Shown here: piece after piece, positions 1 to 10,694 of the stretch | How positions within the stretch are numbered: position 1 is the first letter of the stretch | How the letters are laid out: each line of letters opens with the position of its first letter | Source: VRUE01 sp036557525 | GTDB taxonomy: Bacteria > Actinomycetota > Thermoleophilia > Solirubrobacterales > 70-9 | DNA length: 40,195 nucleotides | Reading direction: 5' to 3' | Assembly (NCBI GenBank): GCA_036557525.1 | Contig: DATBHH010000079.1 | Coordinates: 1 to 40,195, forward strand | Position numbers and translations under genes: made by a program | Notes under the pieces: generated by a model | Databases searched by the model: none | Told to the model about the DNA's origin: nothing | What the model saw: only the letters and a program-made list of their open reading frames with translations

Positions 1-1460
1 GGGATGGCCTCAAGGGCCTCCTCGGCCTCCGCCTCTTCGTCGGCCTCCTCGGCCGCCTCCGCCTCGGCGACCTCCTCCTCTGCCTCCTCGACGAACTCCG
101 CCTCGGCGCGGGCGACGATCTCGCTCACCTGCCCTTCCTCGGCCTCGGGGTCGGCGAGGATCTCGATCTCGCTCTCGGCGAGCGGCGCCAGGATCGCGAT
201 CTGATTCGTCTCGAACCGGCTCAGCGCCTGGTGGGCGGGCAGGCCGCAGTAGGAGGAGCCGGCGATCGCGGCGTTGGGGCACCGGCGGCCGTTGACGAGG
301 ACCGCCATGCAGTGGCCATCGGACTGCTCCTCCCCCTCGTACTCGATCTCGTCCTCCTCTTGGGCGAACTCGGTCTCCGACTTGATGTCGACGCGCCAGC
401 CGGTCAGGCGGGCGGCGAGGCGGGCGTTCTGGCCATCGCGGCCGATCGCCAGCGAGAGCTGGTCGTCGGGGACGATGACGGTCGCCTGGCGCTCCTCGTC
501 GTCGACGATCACCTCGCGCACACGTGCCGGCGATAGCGCCTTGGCGACGAACCGGGCGGGCTCGTCGTTGTGGGGAATGATGTCGATCTTCTCGCCGCGC
601 AGCTCGGAGACGACCATCCGCACCCGCGACCCGCGCGGGCCGACGCAGGCGCCGACCGGGTCGACCCCGTCGGCGTGGGAGATGACCGCGATCTTCGAGC
701 GGTAGCCGGGCTCGCGGGCGACGCCGACGATCTCGACCAGCCTGTCGGCGATCTCGGGGACCTCCATTTCGAACAGGCTCTTGATCAGCTCGGGGCTGCG
801 CCGGGAGACGACGATCGCCGGTCCTTTCGTAGAGTCGGAGACGTCGGTGATGACGGCCTTGACCCGCATCCCGTGGTCGTAGCGCTCGTTGTAGACCTGC
901 TCGGACTTCGGCAGCAGCGCCTCGACCCGCTCGCGCAGCTGGACCAGCGTGTAGCGCTTGTCAGACTGCTGGATGATTCCCGTGATCAGCTCGCCGACGC
1001 GGTCCTGGTACTCCTCGAACATCATCATCCGTTCGGCCTCGCGGATCCGCTGCAGGATCACCTGCTTCGCAGTCTGGGCGGCGATCCGGCCGAAGTCGTC
1101 CGGGGTCACGTCCCGGGTCGTGATCTGGTCCTCGTAGGGGGCGATCATCTCCGGATCGAGCTCGGGCTCCTCGAGCTCGCGCAGCTCCCCCGTCTCGGGG
1201 TCGATCTCGCGCTCCTCTTCTTCCTGGGCTTCGGCGGCCTCCGCCAGCAGCTTCTCCTCGAGCTCGGGCGGAAGGATCAGCTCGAAGACACGGAAGTCAC
1301 CGGTCTCGTGGTCGAGGTCGACGCGGGCGTATTTGGCGGCGCCGGGCGTCTTCTTGTAGGCGGAGAGCAGGGCGTCCGCGAGGGCGTCCATGAGGGTGTC
1401 GGCGGCGATCCCCTTCTCCTGCTCGAGGGCCCTTATTGCGTCGACGATCTCTTTGCTCAT
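1..1460 (-). CDS. nusA: Transcription termination/antitermination factor NusA (3' end beyond left edge)
   Basis: NusA binds RNA polymerase and nascent RNA and controls pausing, termination and antitermination. About 486 codons are visible. In order: an N-terminal RNAP-binding domain with a long acidic insert (roughly residues 75-110), an S1 domain (roughly 195-265), KH1 carrying GACVGPRGSRV and KH2 carrying LAIGRDGQNARLAARL. After KH2 comes an acidic stretch and then a cysteine-rich motif C-X9-C-X10-C-X4-H (residues 384-410) that standard NusA lacks, followed by a very Glu/Ala-rich tail that runs off the window. Start ATG at 1460 has GAGG seven bases upstream. It follows the short rimP gene with 64 bases between. 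Identity is firm; the tail's role is unknown. The next genes of this operon would lie left of the window. Confidence 0.96.
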   Translation of the reverse strand, partial: MSKEIVDAIRALEQEKGIAADTLMDALADALLSAYKKTPGAAKYARVDLDHETGDFRVFELILPPELEEKLLAEAAEAQEEEEREIDPETGELRELEEPELDPEMIAPYEDQITTRDVTPDDFGRIAAQTAKQVILQRIREAERMMMFEEYQDRVGELITGIIQQSDKRYTLVQLRERVEALLPKSEQVYNERYDHGMRVKAVITDVSDSTKGPAIVVSRRSPELIKSLFEMEVPEIADRLVEIVGVAREPGYRSKIAVISHADGVDPVGACVGPRGSRVRMVVSELRGEKIDIIPHNDEPARFVAKALSPARVREVIVDDEERQATVIVPDDQLSLAIGRDGQNARLAARLTGWRVDIKSETEFAQEEDEIEYEGEEQSDGHCMAVLVNGRRCPNAAIAGSSYCGLPAHQALSRFETNQIAILAPLAESEIEILADPEAEEGQVSEIVARAEAEFVEEAEEEVAEAEAAEEADEEAEAEEALEAI

Positions 1461-1524
1461 TTGATTGCCTCGCGCTTCGCTCGCTGCGCGTAGAGACAGA
1501 AGATGACGCTTGCTCGCTCTGCTC

Positions 1525-1776
1525 TCATTGGACCTCCTCGGGCTCTGGACTGGGGCGGCCGTACTTTGGGCCGGGTGAGGAGACCTCGAGCGAGTAGTCG
1601 ACAAGTAGGTGGTTGAGGTGCCTGGTCACCGTTTCGCACAGCGCCAGGTCCACCCCGTCGGGGTGGTCGACGAAGAGCCGGAGCGCTTCCGAGCCGGGCC
1701 GCTCGAGTGCGACCAGCTCGATCTGGCTGTCGAGCTCGTGGAGCTGCTGCTGGATGTCGTTCATGAGGTCTTCCAT
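1525..1776 (-). CDS. rimP: Short RimP-like protein, N-terminal domain only
   Basis: RimP assists maturation of the 30S ribosomal subunit and is normally encoded just before nusA, as here. The visible protein (83 aa from ATG 1776) matches the RimP N-terminal alpha/beta domain: IELVALERPGSEALRLFVD, then a DGVDLALCETVTRHL helix and the family motif LEVSSPG. The usual continuation (G-L-D-R-P-L and an SH3-like C-terminal domain of about 70 aa) is absent; the reading frame ends after a short Pro/Glu tail. Only 64 bases separate it from nusA, so the C-terminal domain cannot be hidden by a frameshift. A second ATG at 1764 has GGAAG five bases upstream and may be the true start (79 aa). An in-frame ATG further upstream lies inside the terminator hairpin and was not used. 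Confidence 0.75.
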   Translation of the reverse strand: MEDLMNDIQQQLHELDSQIELVALERPGSEALRLFVDHPDGVDLALCETVTRHLNHLLVDYSLEVSSPGPKYGRPSPEPEEVQ

Positions 1777-1789
1777 TTGATTTGCGGCG

Positions 1790-1814
1790 AAAAAAAAGTG
1801 GGCCAGGCCCACTT
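1790..1814 (-). terminator. Strong intrinsic terminator or attenuator before rimP-nusA
   Basis: On the minus strand the arms AAGTGGGC and GCCCACTT form an 8-bp perfect stem with a CTG loop, followed by a run of eight T. This is a textbook Rho-independent terminator. It lies 33 bases after the coaBC stop and only about 14 bases before the rimP start. It may simply end the coaBC transcript, or act as a leader attenuator for rimP-nusA if transcription starts from the -10-like box overlapping the coaBC stop. Confidence 0.9.
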
Positions 1815-1846
1815 CTCGAGACTGCTAGGCACGAAAAAGCTTAAAT

Positions 1847-3166
1847 TCAGTATAGCCCGCTCCTCGTGGCCGGCCGCCGCAATCCGTCGACGCGGTCGAG
1901 GATCGCGTCGGCGATCCTCTCCTTCGAGGCGACCGGCACCTCGGACTCCGACTCGGCGTCGATCAGCGTCACCGCGTTGTCCTCGCTCTCGAAACCGATC
2001 GCGGGGTCGGACACGTCGTTGAAGACGATCAGGTCGACCCCCTTTCTGGTCCGCTTCTCGCGGGCGCGCTCGCGTGCCCCCTCCCCCGCTTCGGCGGCGA
2101 AGCCGACGATCGTCTGGCCTGGAGAGCGGTCGGCTGCGAGGGCGGCGAGGATGTCCTCGGTCGGCTCGAGGCGCAGCTCGAGGCCGTCGTCGCGCTGCAG
2201 CTTCGCCGGCTCGACCTCGGGTGGCCTGAAGTCGGCGGGTGCGGCCGCCATCAGCAGAACCTGGCTCGAGGGGAACTGCGATCGGGTCGCCTCGGCAAGC
2301 TCGGCTGCGGTCTCGACGTCGATCCGGTGCACGCCCGCCGGCTCGGGCAGCGAGACGTTTGCGGCGATCAGCGTCACCTCGGCACCGCGGCGAGCCGCCG
2401 CGGCGGCGAGGGCGAGGCCCATCCGCCCGCTCGAGCGATTGCCGATGAAGCGGACAGGGTCGATCGGCTCGCGGGTGCCGCCGGCGGTGACGAGGACGCG
2501 GAGGCCGTCCCAGGGCCTGTTGCCGCCGGACGCAAATATCGCGCTGCGCTCGTTCGCGCCCATCATCACCGGAGATCTCGCTTCACTCGCTCCGCGCTCA
2601 AGGACGGACTCGACCCGCTCGAGCAGGCGGACGGGCTCGGGAAGCCGACCCCGTCCCTCCTCTCCGCGCGATGCGAGCAGGCCCTCATCGGGCTCGATCA
2701 CGGTGATCCCGCGCTCGCGCAGGGTGGAGAGGTTCGCCTGGGTGGCCGGGTCGGCGTACATGCGGTCGTTCATCGCCGGCGCCACCAGGCGCGGCGCGGT
2801 GCAGGCGAGGAACGAGGTGGTCAGCATCGAGTCCGCCATCCCCGCGGCGAGCTTCGCGATCGTGTTGGCCGAGGCGGGTGCGACGAGATAGGCGTCGCAG
2901 TTCGCGGCGACCTCGAGATGGCCGATCGGGTCGTGCTGGGGGGACGGGTCGCCGGGGAACGCGCCGCGCATCGGGTCGCGCTCGAACTCGGAGGTCAGCG
3001 CCGGCGCCCCGGTGATGCCCTCGAACGAGGCGGCGCCGACGAAACGGCCGGCGGCCTCGGTCATCACGACCCGCACCCCGTGACCGGCAAGCGTCGCCAG
3101 CCGCGCCAGCTCGAGCGACTTGTAGGCGGCGATCCCGCCGCTTACGCCGAGCAGGATTCGGGCCAT
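1847..3166 (-). CDS. coaBC: Bifunctional phosphopantothenoylcysteine decarboxylase / phosphopantothenate-cysteine ligase
   Basis: CoaBC carries out two cytosolic steps of coenzyme A synthesis: CTP-dependent joining of cysteine to 4'-phosphopantothenate, then FMN-dependent decarboxylation. The 439-aa protein has the flavoprotein CoaC domain first (about 1-185; GVSGGIAAYK, His83 in IGHLE, PASANT 97-102, PAMN 130-133) and the CoaB ligase second (about 220-430; VTAGGTREPIDPVRFIGNRS, AAAPADF, EKRTRKGVDLIVFNDV). In the CoaC active-site flap (164-173) the sequence reads LASRGEEGRG, with Ser where many homologues have Cys. The linker (about 188-210) is encoded by a dispersed repeat-like element. Start ATG 3166 is chosen over an upstream in-frame start because AGGAGG lies just upstream and the protein then begins MARILLGVSGG, as in homologues. 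It lies 28 bases after rpoZ. Confidence 0.97.
   Translation of the reverse strand: MARILLGVSGGIAAYKSLELARLATLAGHGVRVVMTEAAGRFVGAASFEGITGAPALTSEFERDPMRGAFPGDPSPQHDPIGHLEVAANCDAYLVAPASANTIAKLAAGMADSMLTTSFLACTAPRLVAPAMNDRMYADPATQANLSTLRERGITVIEPDEGLLASRGEEGRGRLPEPVRLLERVESVLERGASEARSPVMMGANERSAIFASGGNRPWDGLRVLVTAGGTREPIDPVRFIGNRSSGRMGLALAAAAARRGAEVTLIAANVSLPEPAGVHRIDVETAAELAEATRSQFPSSQVLLMAAAPADFRPPEVEPAKLQRDDGLELRLEPTEDILAALAADRSPGQTIVGFAAEAGEGARERAREKRTRKGVDLIVFNDVSDPAIGFESEDNAVTLIDAESESEVPVASKERIADAILDRVDGLRRPATRSGLY
1849..1854 (-). promoter_or_regulatory. Candidate -10 box (TATACT) for rimP-nusA
   Basis: TATACT, the same hexamer used in the mihF promoter, overlaps the last codons and stop of coaBC. 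A start about seven bases downstream would place the terminator at 1790-1814 inside the rimP-nusA leader. I see no good -35 at the expected distance, so this remains a candidate. The hexamer also encodes the coaBC end (Leu-Tyr-stop), so it could be coincidental. Confidence 0.4.
2541..2602 (-). repeat. GC-rich dispersed repeat-like element (copy B) in the coaBC linker
   Basis: This stretch shares the pattern CGCTCG(C/T)TCGCG, then CATCACC, then CGCT..CTCGCTCC (plus-strand reading) with 9490-9556 and more loosely with 1467-1525. It encodes the non-conserved interdomain linker of CoaBC in frame. Similarity was judged by eye and part of it may be biased composition. Confidence 0.4.
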
Positions 3167-3194
3167 CTGCGACCTCCTGGGGAAGCGGTGCGCC

Positions 3195-3428
3195 TCAGGC
3201 GCGGTACTCGTATTTGAGCTTGCCATCGGCGAGCTCCTCGAGGGCCATCGAGAGGTAGTTCGCCTCGCCCTGGGTCTCGACCATCGGCGGCGGGTACTCG
3301 CCGAAACTGCCTTCGCCGAGGCTGTGGAAGTAGCTGTTTATCTGTCGTGCTCGCTTCGCCGCGACGACGACCGCGGCGTAATGCGAGTCGGCGTGCTCGA
3401 GAAGCTTGTCTACGCGTGGCTTGATCAT
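3195..3428 (-). CDS. rpoZ: RNA polymerase omega subunit
   Basis: Omega helps assemble RNA polymerase by chaperoning beta-prime. The 77-aa product has the family pattern: an N-terminal PRVDKLLEHADSHYAAVVVA region, the AAKRARQINSYF helix and a C-terminal helix with EANYLSMALEELADGKLKYE. Length is normal for actinobacteria. Its ATG overlaps the gmk stop as ATGA, so translation is probably coupled. The gmk-rpoZ-coaBC order is the standard bacterial arrangement and supports the call. Confidence 0.95.
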   Translation of the reverse strand: MIKPRVDKLLEHADSHYAAVVVAAKRARQINSYFHSLGEGSFGEYPPPMVETQGEANYLSMALEELADGKLKYEYRA

Positions 3429-4003
3429 TCGGCCGGGGAGTCTAGAGAAAGGCCGAGCTCGGCGCGCACGATTCCCTCCAGCTCGGCCGCCGCCGGCTCG
3501 AGGTCGTCGTTGACGATCCGGTAGGCGAACTCGTCCTGGGCCGCGAGCTCCTGCTCGGCGACCTCGAGCCGGGCGTCGATCGCCTCATCGGAGTCGGTGC
3601 CGCGGCTCTCGAGCCGCCGGCGCAGCTCGTCCGGGTCGGGCGGCTCGATGAAGACCTGGACCGACTCGCGCATCGCCGCCCGCACCTGGCGCGCGCCCTG
3701 GACCTCGATCTCGAGTAGGACCGACGTGCCTTCGTCGAGGCGGCGGCGGACCTCGGAGCGCAGGGTGCCGTAGCGGTTGCCGCTGTAGGTGGCGAACTCG
3801 AGGAACTCGTCGGCATCGACCCGCTCGTCGAACTCAGCCCGGCTGAGGAAATGGTAGTCGCGGCCGTCGACCTCGCCCTCGCGCGGCTCCCGGGTCGTCG
3901 CCGAGACCGACCGCTCCAGCCCCGGGACCCGTTCGAGCAACTTGGCGATCAGCGTCCCCTTGCCGACCCCGGACGGGCCGGTGATTACAAAGACCTTGGA
4001 CAT
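3425..4003 (-). CDS. gmk: Guanylate kinase
   Basis: Phosphorylates GMP to GDP with ATP in the cytosol. The 192-aa protein starts MSKVFVIT and has the P-loop GPSGVGKGT (9-17), the GMP-binding stretch SVSATTREPREGEVDGRDYHF and the lid region RRLESRGTDSDEAIDARL. Length and motifs are complete. It lies 33 bases downstream of mihF and overlaps rpoZ by four bases. I see no strong ribosome-binding site before the ATG. Confidence 0.97.
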   Translation of the reverse strand: MSKVFVITGPSGVGKGTLIAKLLERVPGLERSVSATTREPREGEVDGRDYHFLSRAEFDERVDADEFLEFATYSGNRYGTLRSEVRRRLDEGTSVLLEIEVQGARQVRAAMRESVQVFIEPPDPDELRRRLESRGTDSDEAIDARLEVAEQELAAQDEFAYRIVNDDLEPAAAELEGIVRAELGLSLDSPAE

Positions 4004-4036
4004 GAACGGCCCGGATACTGACCGGCCGCGCGGTCG

Positions 4037-4369
4037 CTAGCGACGCAGTTGTGAAACCAGCTCCGCGCGCTGCCGTTCGGAGAGTCCGCCGATCGTCTTC
4101 GACGGCGAGATCCGGCACTGGTTGAGGATCCGGTTGGTCTTCACCCGGCCGTACTTGGGGACCGCGAGGAGCATGTCGAAGACCTTGGCGGTGAGGACGT
4201 ACTCGGGCGGGTCGAGGAGGAGCGCGTGAATGCTCGCCTTGCTCGCCTTCAGGTCCTTCTTCAACTTCGCCCGGGCGGTCCGGATGTCGTTCGCGCGCCG
4301 CAGGGCGTCCATCCGCTGGTCGAGTGATCTCTCTGGGGCCGCGGACGACGTCTTGACTGGGGCGGGCAT
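4037..4369 (-). CDS. mihF: Actinobacterial integration host factor (mIHF-type nucleoid protein)
   Basis: mIHF is a small basic DNA-binding protein of Actinobacteria, unrelated to proteobacterial IHF, that shapes the nucleoid. The 110-aa product (MPAPVKTSSAAPERSLDQRM...) has the conserved block RTARAKLKKDLKAS, the stretch YVLTAKVFDMLLAVPKYGR and the helix-two-turns-helix region VKTNRILNQCRISPSKTIGG, where the helix binds DNA. Start ATG 4369 is preferred over an upstream in-frame ATG because a consensus-like -35/-10 pair ends only ten bases before it, so the mRNA would be nearly leaderless. The neighbour order mihF-gmk-rpoZ-coaBC matches mycobacteria, where pyrF precedes mihF; here the pyrK-pyrD fusion takes that place. 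Confidence 0.95.
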   Translation of the reverse strand: MPAPVKTSSAAPERSLDQRMDALRRANDIRTARAKLKKDLKASKASIHALLLDPPEYVLTAKVFDMLLAVPKYGRVKTNRILNQCRISPSKTIGGLSERQRAELVSQLRR

Positions 4370-4379
4370 GTGGGCGGCG

Positions 4380-4407
4380 AGTATAGCCGCGGGTCGCGGG
4401 GGCGCAA
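4380..4407 (-). promoter_or_regulatory. Sigma-70-type promoter for mihF, near-leaderless
   Basis: TTGCGC at 4407-4402, a 16-base spacer and TATACT at 4385-4380. A start about seven bases beyond the -10 leaves only a few bases before the mihF ATG at 4369, too few for a Shine-Dalgarno site, and none is seen. It lies downstream of the pyrKD stop (4435), so mihF-gmk-rpoZ-coaBC can be transcribed independently of the pyr genes. Confidence 0.75.
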
Positions 4408-4434
4408 GGGGGTGTTCGCCATTTTCGGGGAAAT

Positions 4435-6293
4435 TCACCTGGACCTGGACCTGAGGTCGAGGTCGCTCTTCTCAAAATCGATGATGGCGAGCTCCGCGGC
4501 GACCCGATCGCCGGCCCGCGGGTCGCGAAAGCTCTCGGTTCCGACCGCCACCAGCGTCGCGCCGGCGGCCAGCAGTTCGCCTGCGTCGACCCCGCTTTCG
4601 ACCCCTCCCATGCCGACGATCGGGAGCCGGACGGCGGCGGCGACGGCGCGGACCTGGGCGACGGCGATCGGCCGCACCGCCGGGCCCGAGAGGCCTCCGT
4701 GTCCGGCCGCGATCCCCGGCTCGCCGGTGGCGGGATCGATCGCGCTCGCCTTCAGGGTGTTGATCAGCGATACCGCGTCCGCCCCGCTCTCCTCGGCCGC
4801 GATCGCGACCGCGGCCGGGTCGGCGACGTTCGGCGTCAGCTTGACGATCAGCGGCTTCGCGGTCAGGGGCCGCAACGCCTCGAGCAGCGCCGAGGTCTCG
4901 TCCGGCTGCTCGCCGACGATCAGACCCGAGCGGACGTTGGGGCATGAGATGTTGAGCTCGATCGCGGCGACCTCCTCGCGGCCGGCAATCCCTTCGAGGA
5001 GGCGCGAAAAGTCCTCGCGGCTCGTCGCCATCGCCGAGACGATCAGCGGCACCGGGATCTGCGCCAGCCGCGGCAGGTCCTCGGCCAGGAACCCCTCCAG
5101 CCCCCTGTTGGGGAGCCCGATCGAGTTGATCATTCCGGCCGGCGTCTCCCAGATCCGCTGCGGCTCGTTGCCCGCGCGGGGCTCGAGGGTGATCGTCTTC
5201 GAGACATACGCAGCGAACGGGAACTGCTCGAGCACCCTGTCGCCGTAGACCCGCCTGGCGGCAATGGCGTCGAACGTCCCGGATGCATTGATCACAGGGT
5301 GGGTCAGCTTGAGCCCGCAGAACTCGATCGTCTCCGGGCCGGCGGGTTCTGTCGCCACAGGGGACCCCCCGCCCCCTGCGGTAGCTGAAGCCGCCCCGTT
5401 GGCAACCTGGCCCGCGCCACCCGCGGGAGAGGCCGCGCCACCGCGCAATACCGGGCCGTCGACGCAGAGGCGGATGTAGCCGTCGCCGCCGGGGCGCGGG
5501 ACGGCGCAGCCGAAGCAGGCGCCGAACCCGCAGGCCATCGGAGCCTCATGAGCCAGCTCAGCGGCGACACCGTGCTCTGCGCAAAGCCGATCCACGGCGT
5601 CGAGCATGGGTCGGGGCCCGCAGGCGTAGACGGCGGCACCGGCGGCGTCATCTCCGGCCAGCATCGTCGCCAGCAGGTCGGTGACCGGGCCGGCGTGCCC
5701 GGCGTGCCCGTCGTCGCTCGCGAGCCGCACCTCGGAGCACGGAAAGAGGTCGTCGAGCCCGCCCGAGTGCCGGCGGTCGCGGAACCCGAGGAGCACCCGG
5801 GTCGCGACCCCGCGATCGGAGAACTCACGACGCAGAAGGGCGAGCGGAGCAATCCCGATCCCGCCCCCGACGAGGATCGCCCCGGCGGCGCCGGGATTGA
5901 GCCGGCGCGGCTCCGAGAAGCTGTTGCCGAGCGGCCCGTTGACCCAGACCGAGTCGCCGGGCTCGAGCTCGCAGAGCCGGTCCGTCCCAGGACCGATCCC
6001 CTCGATCAGGAAGTCGAGCCGCCGAACCCCGCCCCGCTCGACCGCGTCGGCGACCGAGAGCGCCCGCGGCAGGAACGGGCGCTGCCCCTCCCCCTGCCAG
6101 TGGCGCTCGGCGGCGAGCATGTAGAACTGACCGGCGAGGGGCAGCGGCCCGCCCTCGTCCCGCAGGGAGAAGACCCGGTATCCGCCCGAGTCGCGGGCCT
6201 CGACCACACCGCACAACCTGCGTCCGAATGGGGGCGTAGGCCGGATGGGCTCGCCACCCGCCACCCCTGGACGCGGGAGCGGGGCCGAATCCA

Positions 6294-6297
<4 letters not shown>
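4435..6297 (-). CDS. pyrKD: Fused dihydroorotate dehydrogenase B: electron-transfer subunit (PyrK) plus catalytic subunit (PyrD)
   Basis: The 620-aa protein joins two subunits usually encoded separately. Residues about 20-285 are PyrK: a ferredoxin-reductase-like FAD domain (RPFLPRALSV), an NAD-binding domain (GGGIGIAPLALL, YACGPRPML) and a [2Fe-2S] site at Cys256, 261, 264 and 278. Residues about 285-320 are a Gly/Ala/Ser-rich linker. Residues about 322-620 are class 1B PyrD with FMN-binding elements (VSKTITLEPRAGN) and Cys452 in ELNISCPN as catalytic base. It would oxidise dihydroorotate to orotate and pass electrons via FMN, Fe-S and FAD to NAD+. The ATG overlaps the carB stop (ATGA). I see no frameshift or internal stop at the junction. 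The linker DNA has a GGGGGGTCCCC-type hairpin resembling one in recJ. Confidence 0.95.
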
Positions 6298-9446
<3,149 letters not shown>

Positions 9447-9489
9447 CGGCCCAGGGATCGCCGTGCCACCCGGCATGAATTCCGCCCGC

Positions 9490-9556
9490 GTGCTCTGCTC
9501 CCGCTCGCTCGCGCTCATCACCACTGGTGCTCCCGCTCGCTCGCTCCCGCGTCCGC
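9490..9556 (-). repeat. GC-rich dispersed repeat-like element (copy C) between carA and carB
   Basis: Most of the 129-base carA-carB gap is GCTCGCTCGCG-type sequence on either side of CATCACCACTGGTG. It resembles the CoaBC linker element at 2541-2602 and the rimP-nusA spacer at 1467-1525. Function unknown; judged by eye. Confidence 0.4.
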
Positions 9557-9575
9557 CGCAGGCGGGTGGTAGCCA

Positions 9576-10694
9576 TCACGTCGCCAGTTCCAAGAAGCTG
9601 TCGAACAGGTGGCGGGCGTCGTGCGGGCCGGGGCCGGCCTCGGGGTGGTACTGGACCGTGGCGCCGCGAACGTCGTTGAGGACGAGGCCCTCGACCGTGC
9701 GGTCGTAGAGATTGAGGTGCGAGAGCTCGGCGGCGCCGAAGTCGGTCTCCCAGCGGACCGGCTCGTCGCCCTCGATCCTCGGCTCCCCGCCCGGCCCCCG
9801 GACCGCGAAGCCGTGGTTCTGGGAGGTGATGTCGATCCGGCCCGTGGCCAGGTCCTTGACCGGGTGGTTGGCGCCGCGATGGCCGAACGGCAGCTTGAAC
9901 GTCTCGAGGCCGACCGCCCGGCAGAGCAGCTGGTGGCCGAGGCAGATTCCGAACAGCGGCCGGACTCCGACCAGATCACGCACTGTCGCGACGATGTAAT
10001 CGAGCGCGGCCGGGTCGCCCGGCCCGTTCGCGAGGAAGACGATGTCCGGCTGCTCGGCCAGCACCTCCTCGGCCGAGTACGTACAGGGCAGCAGGGTCAG
10101 GCGGCAGCCGTGCTCGCGCAGCTGGCGGACGATGTTGAGCTTGACCCCCGTGTCGATCCCGACGACGTGGGGGCCGTCGCCCTCGAACCGGACCGGCTCG
10201 GGCGGAGTCACGGTCCGGGCGAGGTCGGCGCCGTCCATCGGGGGCTCGGCCTCGACCTGATTGCGGGCATCGGCCTCGGCGAGCTCGGCCGGGAAGATTC
10301 CGCCCCGCATCGCGCCGCGATCGCGAATGCGGCGGACCAGGGCGCGGGTGTCGACACCGCTGATGCCGGGCACGCCGCAGTCGCCGAGCCAGTCGAGCCA
10401 GCCGCCCTCGGCGCTGGCGACGTCCTCGCGGTTCTTGGCGTCGCGCATGACAACGCCGCGGGCGTGGGCGCGGTCCGACTCCATCGCTCCCGCCGAGACT
10501 CCGTAGTTGCCGACGAGCGGGTAGGTGAAGACGATGATCTGGCCCGCGTAGGAGGGGTCGCTGACCGACTCCTGGTAGCCGGCCATCGAGGTGTTGAAGA
10601 CGACCTCGCCGGTCACCGACTCGTGCCCGGCGCAGAGCTCGCCGTCAAGCCGGGTTCCGTCCTCGAGGAGGATGTATCCGGGGGTCGACTTCAC
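9576..10694 (-). CDS. carA: Carbamoyl-phosphate synthase, small (glutamine amidotransferase) subunit
   Basis: Hydrolyses glutamine and channels ammonia to CarB. The 372-aa protein has the CarA-specific N-terminal domain (LEDGTRLDGEL, VVFNTSMAGYQESVSDPSY) and a class I glutamine amidotransferase domain with nucleophile Cys251 in GICLGHQLLC and His350/Glu352 in YHPEAGPGP. The start is GTG at 10694: its GTGA overlaps the pyrC stop, GGGAG lies upstream, and the protein then begins VKSTPGYILLEDG, as expected for the family. A longer in-frame extension into pyrC is rejected. It is separated from carB by 129 bases of repeat-like sequence, the loosest junction in the pyr operon. Confidence 0.97.
   Translation of the reverse strand: MKSTPGYILLEDGTRLDGELCAGHESVTGEVVFNTSMAGYQESVSDPSYAGQIIVFTYPLVGNYGVSAGAMESDRAHARGVVMRDAKNREDVASAEGGWLDWLGDCGVPGISGVDTRALVRRIRDRGAMRGGIFPAELAEADARNQVEAEPPMDGADLARTVTPPEPVRFEGDGPHVVGIDTGVKLNIVRQLREHGCRLTLLPCTYSAEEVLAEQPDIVFLANGPGDPAALDYIVATVRDLVGVRPLFGICLGHQLLCRAVGLETFKLPFGHRGANHPVKDLATGRIDITSQNHGFAVRGPGGEPRIEGDEPVRWETDFGAAELSHLNLYDRTVEGLVLNDVRGATVQYHPEAGPGPHDARHLFDSFLELAT

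Noticed and set aside
1..231. Sequencing artefact or simple repeat at the left edge
   Set aside because: The Glu/Ala-rich low-complexity stretch stays in the nusA frame without stops, so it is read as a genuine acidic tail.
1777..1812. Upstream in-frame start for RimP
   Set aside because: The codons fall inside the terminator hairpin and T-run; homology begins after 1776.
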